Source: Emiliania huxleyi CCMP1516
Lineage: Eukaryota; Haptophyta; Isochrysidales; Noelaerhabdaceae
Direction of reading: 5' to 3'
NCBI RefSeq assembly: GCF_000372725.1
Contig: NW_005202428.1
Span: 1,906,859-1,970,858, forward strand
DNA: 64,000 bases
Shown: piece after piece, positions 10,197-20,502 of the stretch
Position numbering within the stretch: the first letter of the stretch is position 1
How the letters are laid out: each line of letters begins with the position of its first letter
Notes under the pieces: generated by a model
Seen by the model: the letters and a program-made list of their open reading frames with translations, nothing else
The model's database searches: none
Told to the model about the DNA's origin: nothing
Position numbers and translations under genes: made by a program

Positions 10197-11489
10197 CTAC
10201 CGAAACGGGGTGCCCGGAAGGGCGATATCACGGCGGCCTAACTGTGCCTCCGTGCGCTCGCCACATACCCCCTGCTGCCCGAGGGTCGTGTTAGCACTTT
10301 ATTGGGCACATACAGAGGCGGTGGGAAGCCACCACGTTCCCTTTAAATTTTCCGCCACAGAGCTCCGGAGCGCGCTCTGCAGACTGCACGAGCTCCTGGA
10401 GGACGCGGTTTCGTCTTTCGATCCCAGACGGTCGTCGCACGTCGGCGCCCCAGTGAGGTCCGCCGTCATAGGTGTAGCACGCTACTAGACACACTGCCTC
10501 CAAGTTGAGCGGTGGAAAATTGTGACGAAGCCACGCACCGAAGCGCCGGCGTCCCTGTGGCAATCTGCCACCGACAGCAACACACGCCTTTGATCACCGG
10601 CTGCTTGCGCTCCGCATACTCTCCAGAAGCTGTTGGTTGTGTGGCTGGTGCTACTTCTATCAGCCTTCCTCATGCACAATGTTGCCGTTGAGCTACGAGG
10701 CTGCAACCCGTCGTCATTTGAGTTTGCTGCCAGCCACACACAGCGCGTCCCTGCTGCACGAATGGTTGGACAGGTGTGAACAACACCTCGTGGGGGCGGC
10801 ACCGCAGGCGTCCATTGAGGGGTCCAGGTGATAGCCCTGGGCGGGCAATCCATACGCCTAGTTGGACTTCAGATCGCCCGATCGCGTCCCGGTGAACTGA
10901 CGTCGGATTTGTGACGCCGCCGCACCGCGCCGCGGCCAGGGGCCCGGAGGCTGAGGATGGCCGTGGCGGACCGAGACGAGCTCTGGGAGGTAAAGTGTCA
11001 GCGTATATATTGTAGAAGCTGACCATGTGCACAATATCTCTCAGTCTAGCTAAGCCAGGGGAGGCTATTCTGGGCGTCCACACGGCTTGCACAGGTGACC
11101 CTCGCGACAAAGCGAGCGCGTCCGGCAGAGCGACTGAAGAATCGAAGACAGAGTCACAAATCCCGCTTGTTGTGCATGTTTTGAGGTCGGACAGTGCTGC
11201 TGTCTTCTCCACGCAGCAGCCGACGCCACCAGGCCTCGGTAGCTGAGCAGCAGGAGCCTCCTCACTGCTGGCAGAGTTGCGCCTCTGTTTGCCGCCGCTA
11301 AGAGATCGTTGTTGCGGGAATCCAGGGAATCTAAAGGAATCTAGAATCTGTGGGTCCGAGATTCGATCTGGGACCTGAGCCGCTCGGGACCAGCTGCACA
11401 TAGACCGGGGCCACTACCATGTCGCAGACGACTACTGGATCGGCCGTCGCTCCGACCAGCCGTCCTGCAAAGGAATAAAATAACAATCA
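10197..11489. other. No supported gene
   Basis: Non-repetitive sequence between the two IR-A arms. Short frames exist on both strands, but none shows a recognisable domain, long open length or splice logic. Confidence 0.4.
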
Positions 11490-11513
11490 GTTCCTTTACA
11501 TATGTAAAGGAAC
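11490..11513. repeat. Perfect 24-bp palindrome
   Basis: GTTCCTTTACATATGTAAAG followed by GAAC reads the same on both strands. It abuts the start of the IR-A arm at 11514. It may be a terminal sequence of the IR-A element or a protein-binding palindrome. Confidence 0.85.
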
Positions 11514-11735
11514 GCCGTTTAGGGGTTAACCACCATGTCGACGCTCATGAAAGTAGGCGCAATCAACTGGGCGCCCGGCGCCCGATCGATTGCGCCTACT
11601 TTCATGAGCGTCGACCAGCGACATGGGCGAGTTAAAGTTATCGAGATATGGAATATGCTATATGGTTGATCAAAGTTGTAACCGTCACCAAAAGTGATGC
11701 ACGTATATGGGAGTTGGGAGCGCGACTGCACACTC
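11514..11735 (+). repeat. Inverted repeat IR-A, interrupted arm
   Basis: Reverse complement of 10105-10196, with a ~100-bp foldback element inserted at 11529-11630 and small indels (for example GAATATGCTATATG). It continues at about 11727-11755 into CACACTCCTCTCC...CCCTGTGTG, which is also found in the retroelement 3' ends at 44998, 45285 and 63757. Confidence 0.85.
11529..11630. mobile_element. Foldback (MITE-like) insertion with GTTAA duplication
   Basis: Two perfect 28-nt arms, 11537-11564 and 11588-11615, flank a 23-nt centre that itself pairs (GGGCGC CCG GCGCCC). The whole folds into one long hairpin. GTTAA occurs immediately on each side (11524-11528 and 11631-11635), while the other IR-A arm has the site only once. 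This is strong internal evidence for insertion with target-site duplication. There is no coding capacity, so it must depend on transposase made elsewhere. Confidence 0.85.
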
Positions 11736-11851
11736 CTCTCCTTAAAATCCCTGTGTGCCTGTGAGAGCTGCGTCATGTGCACGAGCTGTTCGACGCACGA
11801 GAGCTGCCCGCACACCTCTCTAACACAGCGCACTGTACTCGTCTTCTCTCT

Positions 11852-12871
11852 TCATGAGATGATGCACTGGCCTTCCCCCTCTGCCGTCGGAGCCGGTCTG
11901 CTGCTGCTGCTCTCTGCTGGCGGCGCCGGCGCCGGAATGCTCACATACGAGTTCCGCTCGCCCTCGTCGTCGAGAGGGGGGCGCGTTTCCGTCGTGTTCC
12001 TGCCGCCGAACTCCCCCTCGCTCGCCGTCGGCGGCGGCGCCCGCCGCGTCACCGCGACTTGACTCGCTGACCACGCCGCCTCGCCACTGCCACACGGGGC
12101 CGCTGCCATGGCTGCTGCGGGCCGGGGCGGCAGCGCGGCAGCAGCCGCCGGCCTCGGCTGAGGACGCAGGGGAGAGCGGGACTGCGGCGACTGGGGTGCG
12201 CCCCTGCGCCTCCGGGCGCGGGCGGCAGCGCCGGCCGCGTTGGCGTACTCCGCCATCAGCTCCGCCGCCTCGAGCATTTGCTGTGTGGACATGGGCGCCG
12301 GCTCCGGCGGCTCCGCCTCGCTGCTCCACTGCTGGAGCGCCTTTGCGTCCCTCGCGGCGTCGCTCTCCGCGGGGTGCGCTCGCGCCGCGCCTCCGCCCCT
12401 CTCGCCCCTCTCGCCCCTCTCGCCCCTCTCGCCCCTCTCGCCCCGCTTGCGGCGCGACATCTCTCTGCGCGCAGCCTCGCGGATCATCTCCTCGCGTGTG
12501 CGGTGGCCGAACCGCACGCGCGAGTGCCGCCCGGACTCGTCCGGGCTCTCGGAGCGGCGCGCAGGGCTCCGCTCGTCGCTCGTGCTCCTGCGGTGCGGGG
12601 CAGGGGGGTGAGACACGTGCATGGTGCGGGGGAACAGCCTGGCGCATCCCCCTCGCATCTCCACGTCCCCAAGATGAGAGAGCCCCGGCACGACGGCATT
12701 CAACGTGCCGTAAGGCTGTGCGCGTGGGTGAGCGGTGCGTGACTGAGGAGAAGTAGAAGAAGCAGGAGGAGAGGGAGGGAGGGAGGGAGGGAGGGGGGGG
12801 GAGATGATAACGAGAGAGTGGAGCAAGAGAGAGAGAGAGAGAGCAGAGAGAGAGAGAGAGAGAGAGAGAGA

Positions 12872-12938
<67 letters not shown>

Positions 12939-14963
12939 ACGAGAGAGAACACGAGAGAGAAAAGCGAGCGAGCGAGCGAGCGAGCAAGAGAGCGCGCGCG
13001 GCGAATGCGCACCTGCGGAGCGCCCCGCCGCCGCCAGCCTCCGCCTCGCGCTCCGCAGAGCCTCCACTCCGCCCACTCCCGCGCGTAGAGGCCGAGGCCG
13101 AGACATGGCCGGTCGTGCCCTCCTCGACAGCGACCATCGTGCGGTACGTGGCTTGCAGGGAGGCGAGCGCCGCCGCGCACGACGCCGAGGTGAGCGCGGT
13201 CGCGCCGGACTTGCCGGAGGTGCGCGTGTTCGCGGACGTGCGCGAGGCGTGCGAGCGCGCCTCGGAGCGGCTCGACGACTCGCTCGCCGCCGAGCCCACC
13301 GAGCCGGCGTCGTTGAAGCTGTCCGCGTTGTCCTCCTCGCCGGACGACTTGTCTGAGGGTGCTCCTCCGGCCGGATCGGCGAGCAGGGAGGCGAGCATCG
13401 TTGGCGTCGCACCGCTGATGATGGCGACGATCCAGGCGGGGAGCTCGGACGGCTGGCCCACCGGCTGCTGCTGCGCCAGCCTGCTGCCCTCGCCCTCCGC
13501 CCCCCACACGCCCGGCACGCGGCGCCAGCTCGGCGAGGGGGGGAGGGCCCCGAAGGAGGCGAGCGAGTCTCTGCTCGACGGGCGGCTCCACGCGCCGCTG
13601 TACGGCAGCAGCGGCGGCGGCAGTGGCCCTCCGGGCGAGGGCGGGTACTCGGGGCCGACACTCTCCGTGCTCGGGGTGCGCTCTAGGGTGCGCTGCCCTA
13701 GCTGCTGCCTCGGAAGGCACAATCCCTGGCCAGGAGTCTGGCCAGGAGTCGGCGGCAGCTCGCCACAGCCCTCGGGCGGCTTCTTCCGGCGGCCGCCCAG
13801 CCGGCCCACGCCGTCGAGGACCTCGGACCACGCGCCTCCGACGGCGTCTGCTCGCTCCGACGCCGCGTGATACTCGTGCGAGAGCCTCGAGTGCCCCGTG
13901 TCGCGGAGCGGCGTCGGCGGCGCCGACAGCTGCAGCAGCTCGAGGGCGGAGAGCTGGGCGCGAGACTTGTCGGGAGACTTGTCGGGCCCGAGTCTGGTCG
14001 GCGAGATCGGGCACGAGTGGCTGCACTCGCGGCGGCCCGCCTCGCGCCGCTCCGCCTGCGGGCTGGGCCGCGGGCTCGGGGTTGCAGGTCGGGCGCGATG
14101 GCGGGCGCGGCCTCGCGCCTGCGCCGTGAACACACAAGGTCTCAGGGCGGAGAACTACGATTCCAAGGGCTTGAGCATCGCAGTACGGGCTGGGGGCTGC
14201 GAATGCAGTGTGAATACCGCGCTGAGTACAGCCTAATACGGCCGAATACGTGTCGTCTCGAGTGCTAGTCGGAGCCAGCGCGTCTGTCTCATGGTCCGTC
14301 TCCACAGCATCTCGGGCCAGCCTGGTGGCGCGGCGGCGCGGACTCGCGCGCGATAACTGCGGCGGCGGTGGCCATGTCGACTGCTCGTGCGACTGAGTCG
14401 GCCTCGCGCTCCCGCTCAACCGACTGCCCGCCCCCGAAGACGCCCTCGAGCTGCTCGAACTGTGACTGCTCGACTGCTCGAACCGCGGAGGCACTCTCCG
14501 CGCCGGCCGCCCGCCGGCTCTTGTGGTTGAGCGAGCGGAGAGGCGGCGGCGCGTCGGAGGGCTCGCGGCCGGAGGCCCCCGCGGGGAGGCAGAGCGACCA
14601 GAGGCTCGGCACCCAGAGTACGCAACTCCGCTGGTACTCGTCGCGGATCTGCTGAGGCAAATAGAGCGACTCGGGCGCCGACGGTTGCGGCGTCGTCCAA
14701 AAGAGGGCGCAGCACTGGCGCGTGCCTCGGTGGACGGCGCAGACACCACAGCAAAGGCCGACAACCATGAAGGCGCAGGCGCCGCCCACCGCCCAGGGCC
14801 AAGGAGAGCCCTCTTGACCTATCTCGCTGGACAGCGTGAAGAGGAAGAGCGTGGCGCCGACAGCACCCGACAGAGGCGGCGGCGGAGCCAGAGGCGGTGG
14901 CGGCAGCGGCGGCGCAGCGAGGGCGGTCTTTAGAAGAGCGAGGGAGCCGAGTTCGCGGAGCAT
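11852..14963 (-). CDS. Putative membrane protein with disordered, Ser/Arg-rich tail
   Basis: A likely multi-exon gene; I do not recognise the family. The first exon (from ~14963) has a hydrophobic N-terminus and two hydrophobic segments (GAVGATLFLFTLSSEIG and AVGGACAFMVVGLCCGVCAV). Downstream exon-like stretches are Ser/Pro-rich and disordered, for example around 13900 (LSALELLQLSAPPTPLRDTG). The last open part has GER repeats from an 8-9-bp unit near 12395-12445, a charged helix (RTREEMIREAARREMSRR) and the end GEGQCIIS. An intron must contain the GA microsatellite at 12824-12962. Exon borders are uncertain, and strand assignment rests on the hydrophobic and helical segments. Confidence 0.45.
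12824..12962. repeat. (GA)n microsatellite
   Basis: A long GA/CT tract with CA interruptions, likely intronic in the minus-strand gene. It opens artefactual frames rich in Arg/Glu on one strand and Leu/Ser on the other. Confidence 0.9.
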
Positions 14964-15061
14964 ACTCGGTCTTTAGAAGAGCGCCGGCGACCTCCTTGGG
15001 CGGCTCGAAGCGCCGTGCAAAACTTTTTTTTTGCGTCGGGAGAGACTGAGACGAGAGATAG

Positions 15062-15086
15062 GGAGTGTGTGTGTGTGTGTGTGTAG
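15062..15086. repeat. (GT)n microsatellite
   Basis: A short GT tract upstream of the minus-strand membrane-protein gene. Confidence 0.8.
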
Positions 15087-15182
15087 ATATAGGGAGGCAG
15101 ACGCCCGAGGGCTGGGGAGACGGCTGTTCGACCGAGGCTGCGGGCGGGGCGCCGCTTGACAAAGAACGCCGAGTGCCTGCGT

Positions 15183-15238
15183 AAAGATTTTTAGCAATAC
15201 CTTAAAGAGGTTACAGGCGGCAATACCAAACAACTCTA
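15183..15238 (+). repeat. Dispersed repeat R3, copy 1
   Basis: TTTTTAGCAATACCTTAAAG, then a GGTTACAGGCGG block and AATACCAAACAACTCT. The same blocks occur inverted at 22912-22972. Shorter pieces with the TTTTTAGCAAT end occur near 45362. Confidence 0.8.
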
Positions 15239-15272
15239 ACACTCACACGTCATTTGGGGCCTGGAGGCCTGT

Positions 15273-15671
15273 TCACGCGCGCGCGAGACGTGCAGACAGG
15301 GTTGCCAGGTGAGAGCGAATGGCGCGGTTCACGCCTCGCACAACAGAGAGAGAGAGAGAGATGCGCTCTGCATGGTGGGGCATAAAAGAGAGCGAGTACT
15401 TGGGCGAGTCGGCCGTGCGGTCGACGATGCCGCGCGCGACTTTGCGCGCGAGGCGGCGCAGCTTGAGAACGGCGGTGGGCGAGAAGCCGCCGCCGAACGT
15501 CTCGTGGAGCAGCAGGTTGAAGTTGTTGCGCTTGACAAAGATCGCGTCGTGGTAGAAACCGCGATGCGCCTTGACGTAGCCGTGGCCGTTCTTGTGGTCG
15601 AAGGGTTGGGGGTTGGTGTGTTTGTAAGTGAGTGCAGAGATGCGGTGAGTGGCGTGCAGGGTTGTGTTCAC
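15273..15671 (-). pseudogene. Retroelement-like fragment with HETFGG motif
   Basis: An open frame of ~130 residues with YVKAHRGFYHDAIFV and LLLHETFGGGFSPTAVLKLR followed by a basic helix. A 'V/HETFGG.sp.A...L+.La' block is found in proteins linked to algal retroelements, so I read this as a fragment. It joins directly to repeat R1 on its 5' side. No complete gene is present. Confidence 0.35.
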
Positions 15672-15905
15672 TAGCTCCGAGTAGAGGGGGCGTCCTGCAG
15701 TTAAGGGGAAACCCGGTACGAGGGGCCAACCCTCGGAGACCCGTGTTTACTTTATGGCCCCTTCCCTGCGAACGCGCACCACCCTAGGGGTCAGGGCTAT
15801 CTTGCCCGTAGCCCGATCCCAATCATCTGGCCCGCTGGGTGCGCTTCTTAGCTCCCCGGCCCTGGATGTGCGGCTGCTGACTGCACTCCAAGGGCTCCAA
15901 GTGCG
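15645..15905 (+). repeat. Dispersed repeat R1, copy 1
   Basis: Starts near GGCGTGCAGGGTTGTGTTCA and runs through CTAGCTCCGAGTAGAGGGGG to CTGCACTCCAAGGGCTCCAA. Related copies lie at 50103-50470 (+), 51113-51460 (-, broken) and 56908-57300 (-). Confidence 0.85.
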
Positions 15906-16786
15906 TGTCGTGGTTTGGTAGAAACCCAACCCCTTCCTGGCTCACAAGCCTAACCAAGATGTTCACGGCCCCCCACACGGAGGGAGGGGGGAGCCCCGGG
16001 TACTCTTTAGCTGTACTCGTCTAGGCAGAGATAGGTAGAAACCGCGATGTGCCTTGGATGTAGCCGAAGCCGTTTTTGTTCCTTTGAGAGAGAGAGAGAT
16101 TTTGTCTAGGATTTTGTTCCTTTGTGGGAGAAGGGTTGGCCGGGCTGCCCGGCGCGCGCCTTGCAGCCCATGTTTAGGCGGCGGGCCTTCTCAAAGAAAG
16201 AAAGAAAACAGACAACCCAAACGAGTGGTATGTAGGATGGGAGTTCTGATGTAAAACTCTTCTTTAGCGCGCCAGTCTCGTGTTTTGTAAATTTTCGCCG
16301 TCAACGATTGGGGTAGGGGCCCCAACTCGGTGTGAGGCTTCTACTTTACCGCGGGTACTCACTGAGGAGCGCCTCCCATACTAAGGGTCTTCATCCCTCC
16401 TGCCAGTCTTCACGGATTTTTCTCCGTGAACACTCAGGACGCGACGTACGTCCAAGCACGTTCCGCGTGCCTCGTGGCCGCGCTCTTTGCGTGGTGCTCC
16501 TGCAGCTCTCTCGCTGCTCTTCCTGGCCCGGCGCCGTGCCAGCTCTGTGGCCGCGCCAGGCTCTGCAACCGCGCCAGCACTCTGGCTGCGCCGGTTCTTC
16601 GCTTTTTCCCCACCCACCCTCTCCCGGAATAAGGGGGGGTCGTTCTGAGGGCTCTCCGTATGGTTAGCTCCTCCCTCTCTCTGGTCTGTGGTGCGATCCC
16701 TTTCGGCGACGCGGCCAGGCCACGGGGCGTTGAAGCTTGCCTCCGTGCCCGTGGTCGTCCAAGTGGTCGTCCAAGCTGATCGAGCG
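15906..16786. other. No supported gene
   Basis: Holds a minus-strand copy of the pyrimidine-tailed retroelement 3' end (GAAAGAAAGAAAGAAAACAG at about 16194), a small hairpin (TTCACGGA TTTTTC TCCGTGAA near 16408-16429) and the flank of the foldback element. No coding or RNA gene was recognised. Confidence 0.4.
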
Positions 16787-17672
16787 AGTCCTGAGGGAGG
16801 GTGGATAGAGGATGTAGAGTGTAGAGCGCTGTAGAGCTGTAGAGTTGGAGAGCGCTGTAGAGCTGTAGAGCTCTACATCCGGCGCGTGACGAACTGCCTG
16901 CGTTGTAGAGCGATGTAGAGGCGCTCTACAACGTGAAAGCTCTACAACAAACTCTACATCATAAGCGGCGAACGAGGCACGGTCGCTCTCCGACATGAGG
17001 CGCGTTGCACTTGCCAGTGCTGCCCTGGCCTTCTGTCTGCCCGCCCAATGGGTGGCAGGTGCCTCTGCTGCTGTGGCATGCCTCACGGCTGCGACTGGCC
17101 GGCGCCTCGGCGCGTCAGCTCGGCTCGGCGTAGCGATAGTGGCCAGCGCAACTCGCCTGGACTCAACGCTCAGCCAGGAGCTCCCGCACGCGCTGGCGCG
17201 AGTCATGGCGCATGCAACGCGTCTGAATGCTCGCCTCGCCTCGCGCAAATGCGACCGTCCTCGCAGCCGACAGTCCACCGCCTGCTAAAGAAGCACAGCG
17301 ACGAATGCGGCACCGGCGACGCATGGCAGGCTGGTCATGACGCAGTTATAGGGTGTTGTGTGCCGTCAGAGTGACTCTCTGTGTGTCAGGGATAGTCAGG
17401 GCCGTCCATCAGAGCTCCAGTAAGCTCGGAGACACCCCATTAGCGCGGCTCGACCTCTTTGAGTCACTGCCTTCCCGGCGGTTTGGCTGTAGAGCCTCTA
17501 CAACAAACTCTACAGCAAAATCGCGCTCTACATCGCTCTACAACGCAGGCAGTTCTCGTCACGCGGCGGATGTAGAGCTCTACAGCTCTACAGCGCTCCA
17601 GAGCGCTCTACATCTCTACAGCTCTACAGCGCTCTACACTCGACATCCTCTACACCCTCCCTCAGATCGAGT
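16787..17672. mobile_element. Foldback element with GTAGAGC-repeat arms
   Basis: Two imperfect inverted arms of ~135-140 bp (about 16787-16925 and 17527-17672), each built of tandem GTAGAGCGCT/GTAGAGCTGT-type units and sharing the anchor CTGCCTGCGTTGTAGAGCGA. They enclose ~600 bp. The centre holds one short frame (16995-17288) that begins MRRVALASAALAFCLPAQWV, signal-like, of unknown meaning. The architecture is that of a foldback transposon; no transposase is present. Confidence 0.75.
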
Positions 17673-17933
17673 CCCAACCCACCGCCTTTAGTGGCAGGAC
17701 CCCCAGCAAGGGGATGTCAGGCACTGCGTAGCTCTTCCTTGTGGAGGCACGCGGCGACTCCAGACGGACCCTAGTACGCTCCAATGTATCCTCACTGTAA
17801 CACTCACGGATGCTAGGAAGTGAGGCCCAGTTTGGCGATCTCTTCTTTTCCGTGGTGTACCTGTGCTAGAGTAGGCCAGTGCGCGCCAGTCCCGCGTGCC
17901 CAGTGTCGTGCGAGGGAGCATTTGCGTGTGTGC

Positions 17934-20126
17934 ATGCACTGCGCGACTCGCCTCGCCCGTCGCCTGCCTGCGGCTTGTTTGCAGCGACGAGTCCAGCTGT
18001 CTCGCCCGGCCAGCCTGTCTCCGGCTCGGTCACTCTGCCAGCTCGCTCCTTCCGAGCCAGCTCCATCGAACGCGCATGTGCTCGGTGGCGTGGCCTTTTT
18101 CCTAGCGGCAGAACGCGGTGCTGCCGCCGTCCTCTTCGCGCGCGACCTCCACTTTCCTCCCGCCATCGCTGCTCTCCTGTCGCTCGGCTGCGTTTGCGCC
18201 GTCCCGTCTGCAGGCGTCAGGCTGCAGCGCCTGCTCGGGCCCTCCGCCGCGTGGCTGCGCGCGGCGCTGCCCGTGCTGCTCGTGCCCGCCTTTCTCTTCC
18301 CGGCTGTGGCGGCGGTGCCCGACGGCGACTCGCTCCGCCTCGTCGCGCCGCTCTGCCTGGCTGCAATCATGGTGGGCACCGCGGCGGCCGGCGTCCCTAG
18401 ATGCGGAATCCCGAGTCTCCGGCGTCCCTAGATTCAGATCTCCGCTTGCACGGCCATCACCATGCCTCCCCTTCCCCGTAGGCTGGCCTGACCGCGAGTG
18501 CCCTCATGTGCCGCGAGGGGGCGGCCGGCGCGGCCTCGTGCCAGCTCACCGCCAGAGCGTCGCGCCACCTCAACTCGGGCCGCACCGCCGGCCTCGCCCT
18601 CGCGTGTGGCGCTGCTGGCTCTGCGGGGTGGGCGGCGGTGCGACCGCACGACCCAGACTCGCTCTGGCGTGCGCCGCTCCATCTCGGCCTCACCGCCGCT
18701 CTGAGCGCCGCCGCCGCGCAGCTGCCGGAGGCGGTGCGGAGGTTCGTGCCACCGAACGTCGGGTGTGCGATCGCGCTGCTCGGCATCCTCCACGCCTCGA
18801 GCGCCGGCCAAGGCGTGCTCTCCCCTCTCCCCGCCCAGCTCCTCCTCGTGGCCGAGCCCTTCTCTCCGCCAAACCCGCTACCGCCGCTTGAGCGAACCTT
18901 CCGCGCTGCCTGCACCACCAACACCACGGCCCCGCCTCTGACCGCACACACCGGTGGCCGGCCAAGGCGCGGGAGGCTTCCGGCGCGCCGTCGGCTGCTA
19001 CCTCGACGGCGCGGGCCTCGCTCTGATGGCTGCGGTACAGCCCGCGATGGTGACGCTCGGACTGTACGCGCACACGCACAACGCAGTGCTCCGCGCGCAG
19101 TGGCGGCTGCTTCTCGCGCTTGCCCTCCTCGTCGCGCCGGCGCTCCTCTGCGGCACGGCTTGCTATGAGTATGAATGAGTAATGATCAATGATTATATTG
19201 CAGGCGCTCCTCTTTGGCACGGCTTGCTCAGGCCGTGCGCTTGGCCTCCCGCCCGAGGCTCCTCCTCCCCTCCCTGCCGCCTCCTCCCCTCCCTGCCGCC
19301 TCCTCCCCTCCTTGCCTCCTCCTCCCCTCCCTGCCTCCTCCTCCCCTCCCTGCCGCCTCCTCCCCTCCCTGCCGCCTCCTCCCCTCCCTGCCGCCTCCTC
19401 CCCTCCCTGCCGCCTCCTCCCCTCCCTGCCGCCTCCTCCCCTCCCTGCCGCCTCCTCCCCTCCCTGCCGCCTCCTCCCCTCCCTGCCGCCTCCTCCCCTC
19501 CCTGCCGCCTCCTCCCCTCCCTGCCGCCTCCTCCCCTCCCTGCCGCCTCCTCCCCTCCCTGCCTCCTCCTCCCCTCCCCGAGGCGCCCTCTCCTCCCCGC
19601 GTGGCTTGTTCGTGGCAGGTGACTGCCTCGCTGCTGCCCGCCTCCACCACCACTGGTCTCGCGCTGACCATGCCGTCGGGCTTGCCCCTCATCCGAGCCG
19701 AGTGGGTCGCCGTCGGCACCGCCTTCAACAGCGCGACGACGCAGGTCAGAGGTAGTGATGGGCAGACGCTCCCCCACACACGGATGCGGGTGCACAGCCA
19801 CTGAAGGAACCAGCCCACGGCTCGTTGGCGCGCAGGTCACGCTGCCGGCGCTGCTGGCGCTCACCTCGCTCCAGGCGGCTCCGGCCTTTGCCCGGGGCGT
19901 GGGCATCGGCTGCACGGCGCATGTGGGCGGGATGGCCGCGCTCGCCGCCAGCGGAGACCTCGCCGCGGCGGACGCAGCTGCGTGCGCGCTGGTCGTCGTT
20001 GGCGTGGCGCGCGCGGTGCTGATGCAGGTGCCGGCGTTCAGCCGGGCCCTGGCGCACGCGTGTGGCGGACATGGTGGCGGATCAGCTGAGATCGCGGCCC
20101 GGACACATCCCCCAAGAGACACTTGA
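17934..20126 (+). CDS. PLGG1: LrgA/LrgB membrane carrier, PLGG1-like glycolate/glycerate transporter
   Basis: Exons 17934-18386, 18482-18812, 18967-19139, 19204-19221 (or its twin 19140-19157), 19619-19744 and 19836-20126 give 463 residues, all in phase. A basic Ser/Arg/Ala-rich N-terminus (from MHCATRLARRLPAA) fits a plastid transit peptide. Next comes an LrgA-like half (LPVLLVPAFLFPAVAAV), then an LrgB-like half with LLPASTTTGLALTMP and ARGVGIGCTAHVGGMAAL, matching the LrgB 'sv.tPiAl' and 'arGlalGtasH.igta.al' blocks. The fusion of both halves is the plant PLGG1 layout, which exchanges glycolate and glycerate across the plastid envelope in photorespiration; substrate and location are inferred. 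The start is the Met opening the basic leader; upstream in-frame Met 17820 is less likely. Confidence 0.85.
19255..19580 (+). repeat. 18-bp intronic minisatellite
   Basis: About 17-18 copies of CCTCCTCCCCTCCCTGCC fill most of an intron (19222-19618) of the LrgAB gene. They form a pyrimidine-only strand and long artefactual Pro/Leu or Gly/Arg frames. Confidence 0.9.
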
Positions 20127-20199
20127 ATTGATGTCTAATCTGACCGCCGTGAGGCTCTCCTCGCGCAGCGAGTGTCCATTGGGTAAAAGAGGAAGAGAA

Positions 20200-20290
20200 A
20201 GAGAGAAACAAAATACTCAACCCAAAGGGATGGCGGATGGGAGGACGGCACGCCGCCAGCGCCACCACATGCGACGGTTGCGACGGTGAT
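20200..20290 (-). repeat. Retroelement 3'-end family, minus-strand copy
   Basis: The reverse complement holds GGCGGCGTGCCGTCCTCCCA followed by CCCTTTGGGTTGAG, as in the copies at 45010-45070, 45310-45360 and 63785-63830. It lies directly before the LTR element. Confidence 0.7.
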
Positions 20291-20308
20291 CGGTGTATCA
20301 GTCGCCTT

Positions 20309-20502
20309 CGTGCAAGCCCCACCCGACTGACGGGCAGGCGTGGGGCGCGTCGCCCGCTTGCTCTAGATGAAACGTCTAAAGGACGAAAGAGGGAAACCGG
20401 CCCGACGGCGGGCGGAGAAGACGGGCACTGGACCAGAAAGGACTGGGAGAGTGTGAATGGAGGGAGGGACACGGTGGACCGGGACACGCGGTGGCTCGGA
20501 CA
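20309..20502 (-). repeat. 3' LTR
   Basis: Identical partner of the 5' LTR. The stop codon of internal frame A lies inside it (at 20376). Confidence 0.92.

Noticed and set aside
12804..13088. Arg/Glu repeat proteins over the GA tract
   Set aside because: Frames are created by the microsatellite alone.
19182..19804. Pro/Leu-rich and Gly/Arg-rich repeat proteins
   Set aside because: They are translations of the intronic 18-bp minisatellite in the LrgAB gene.
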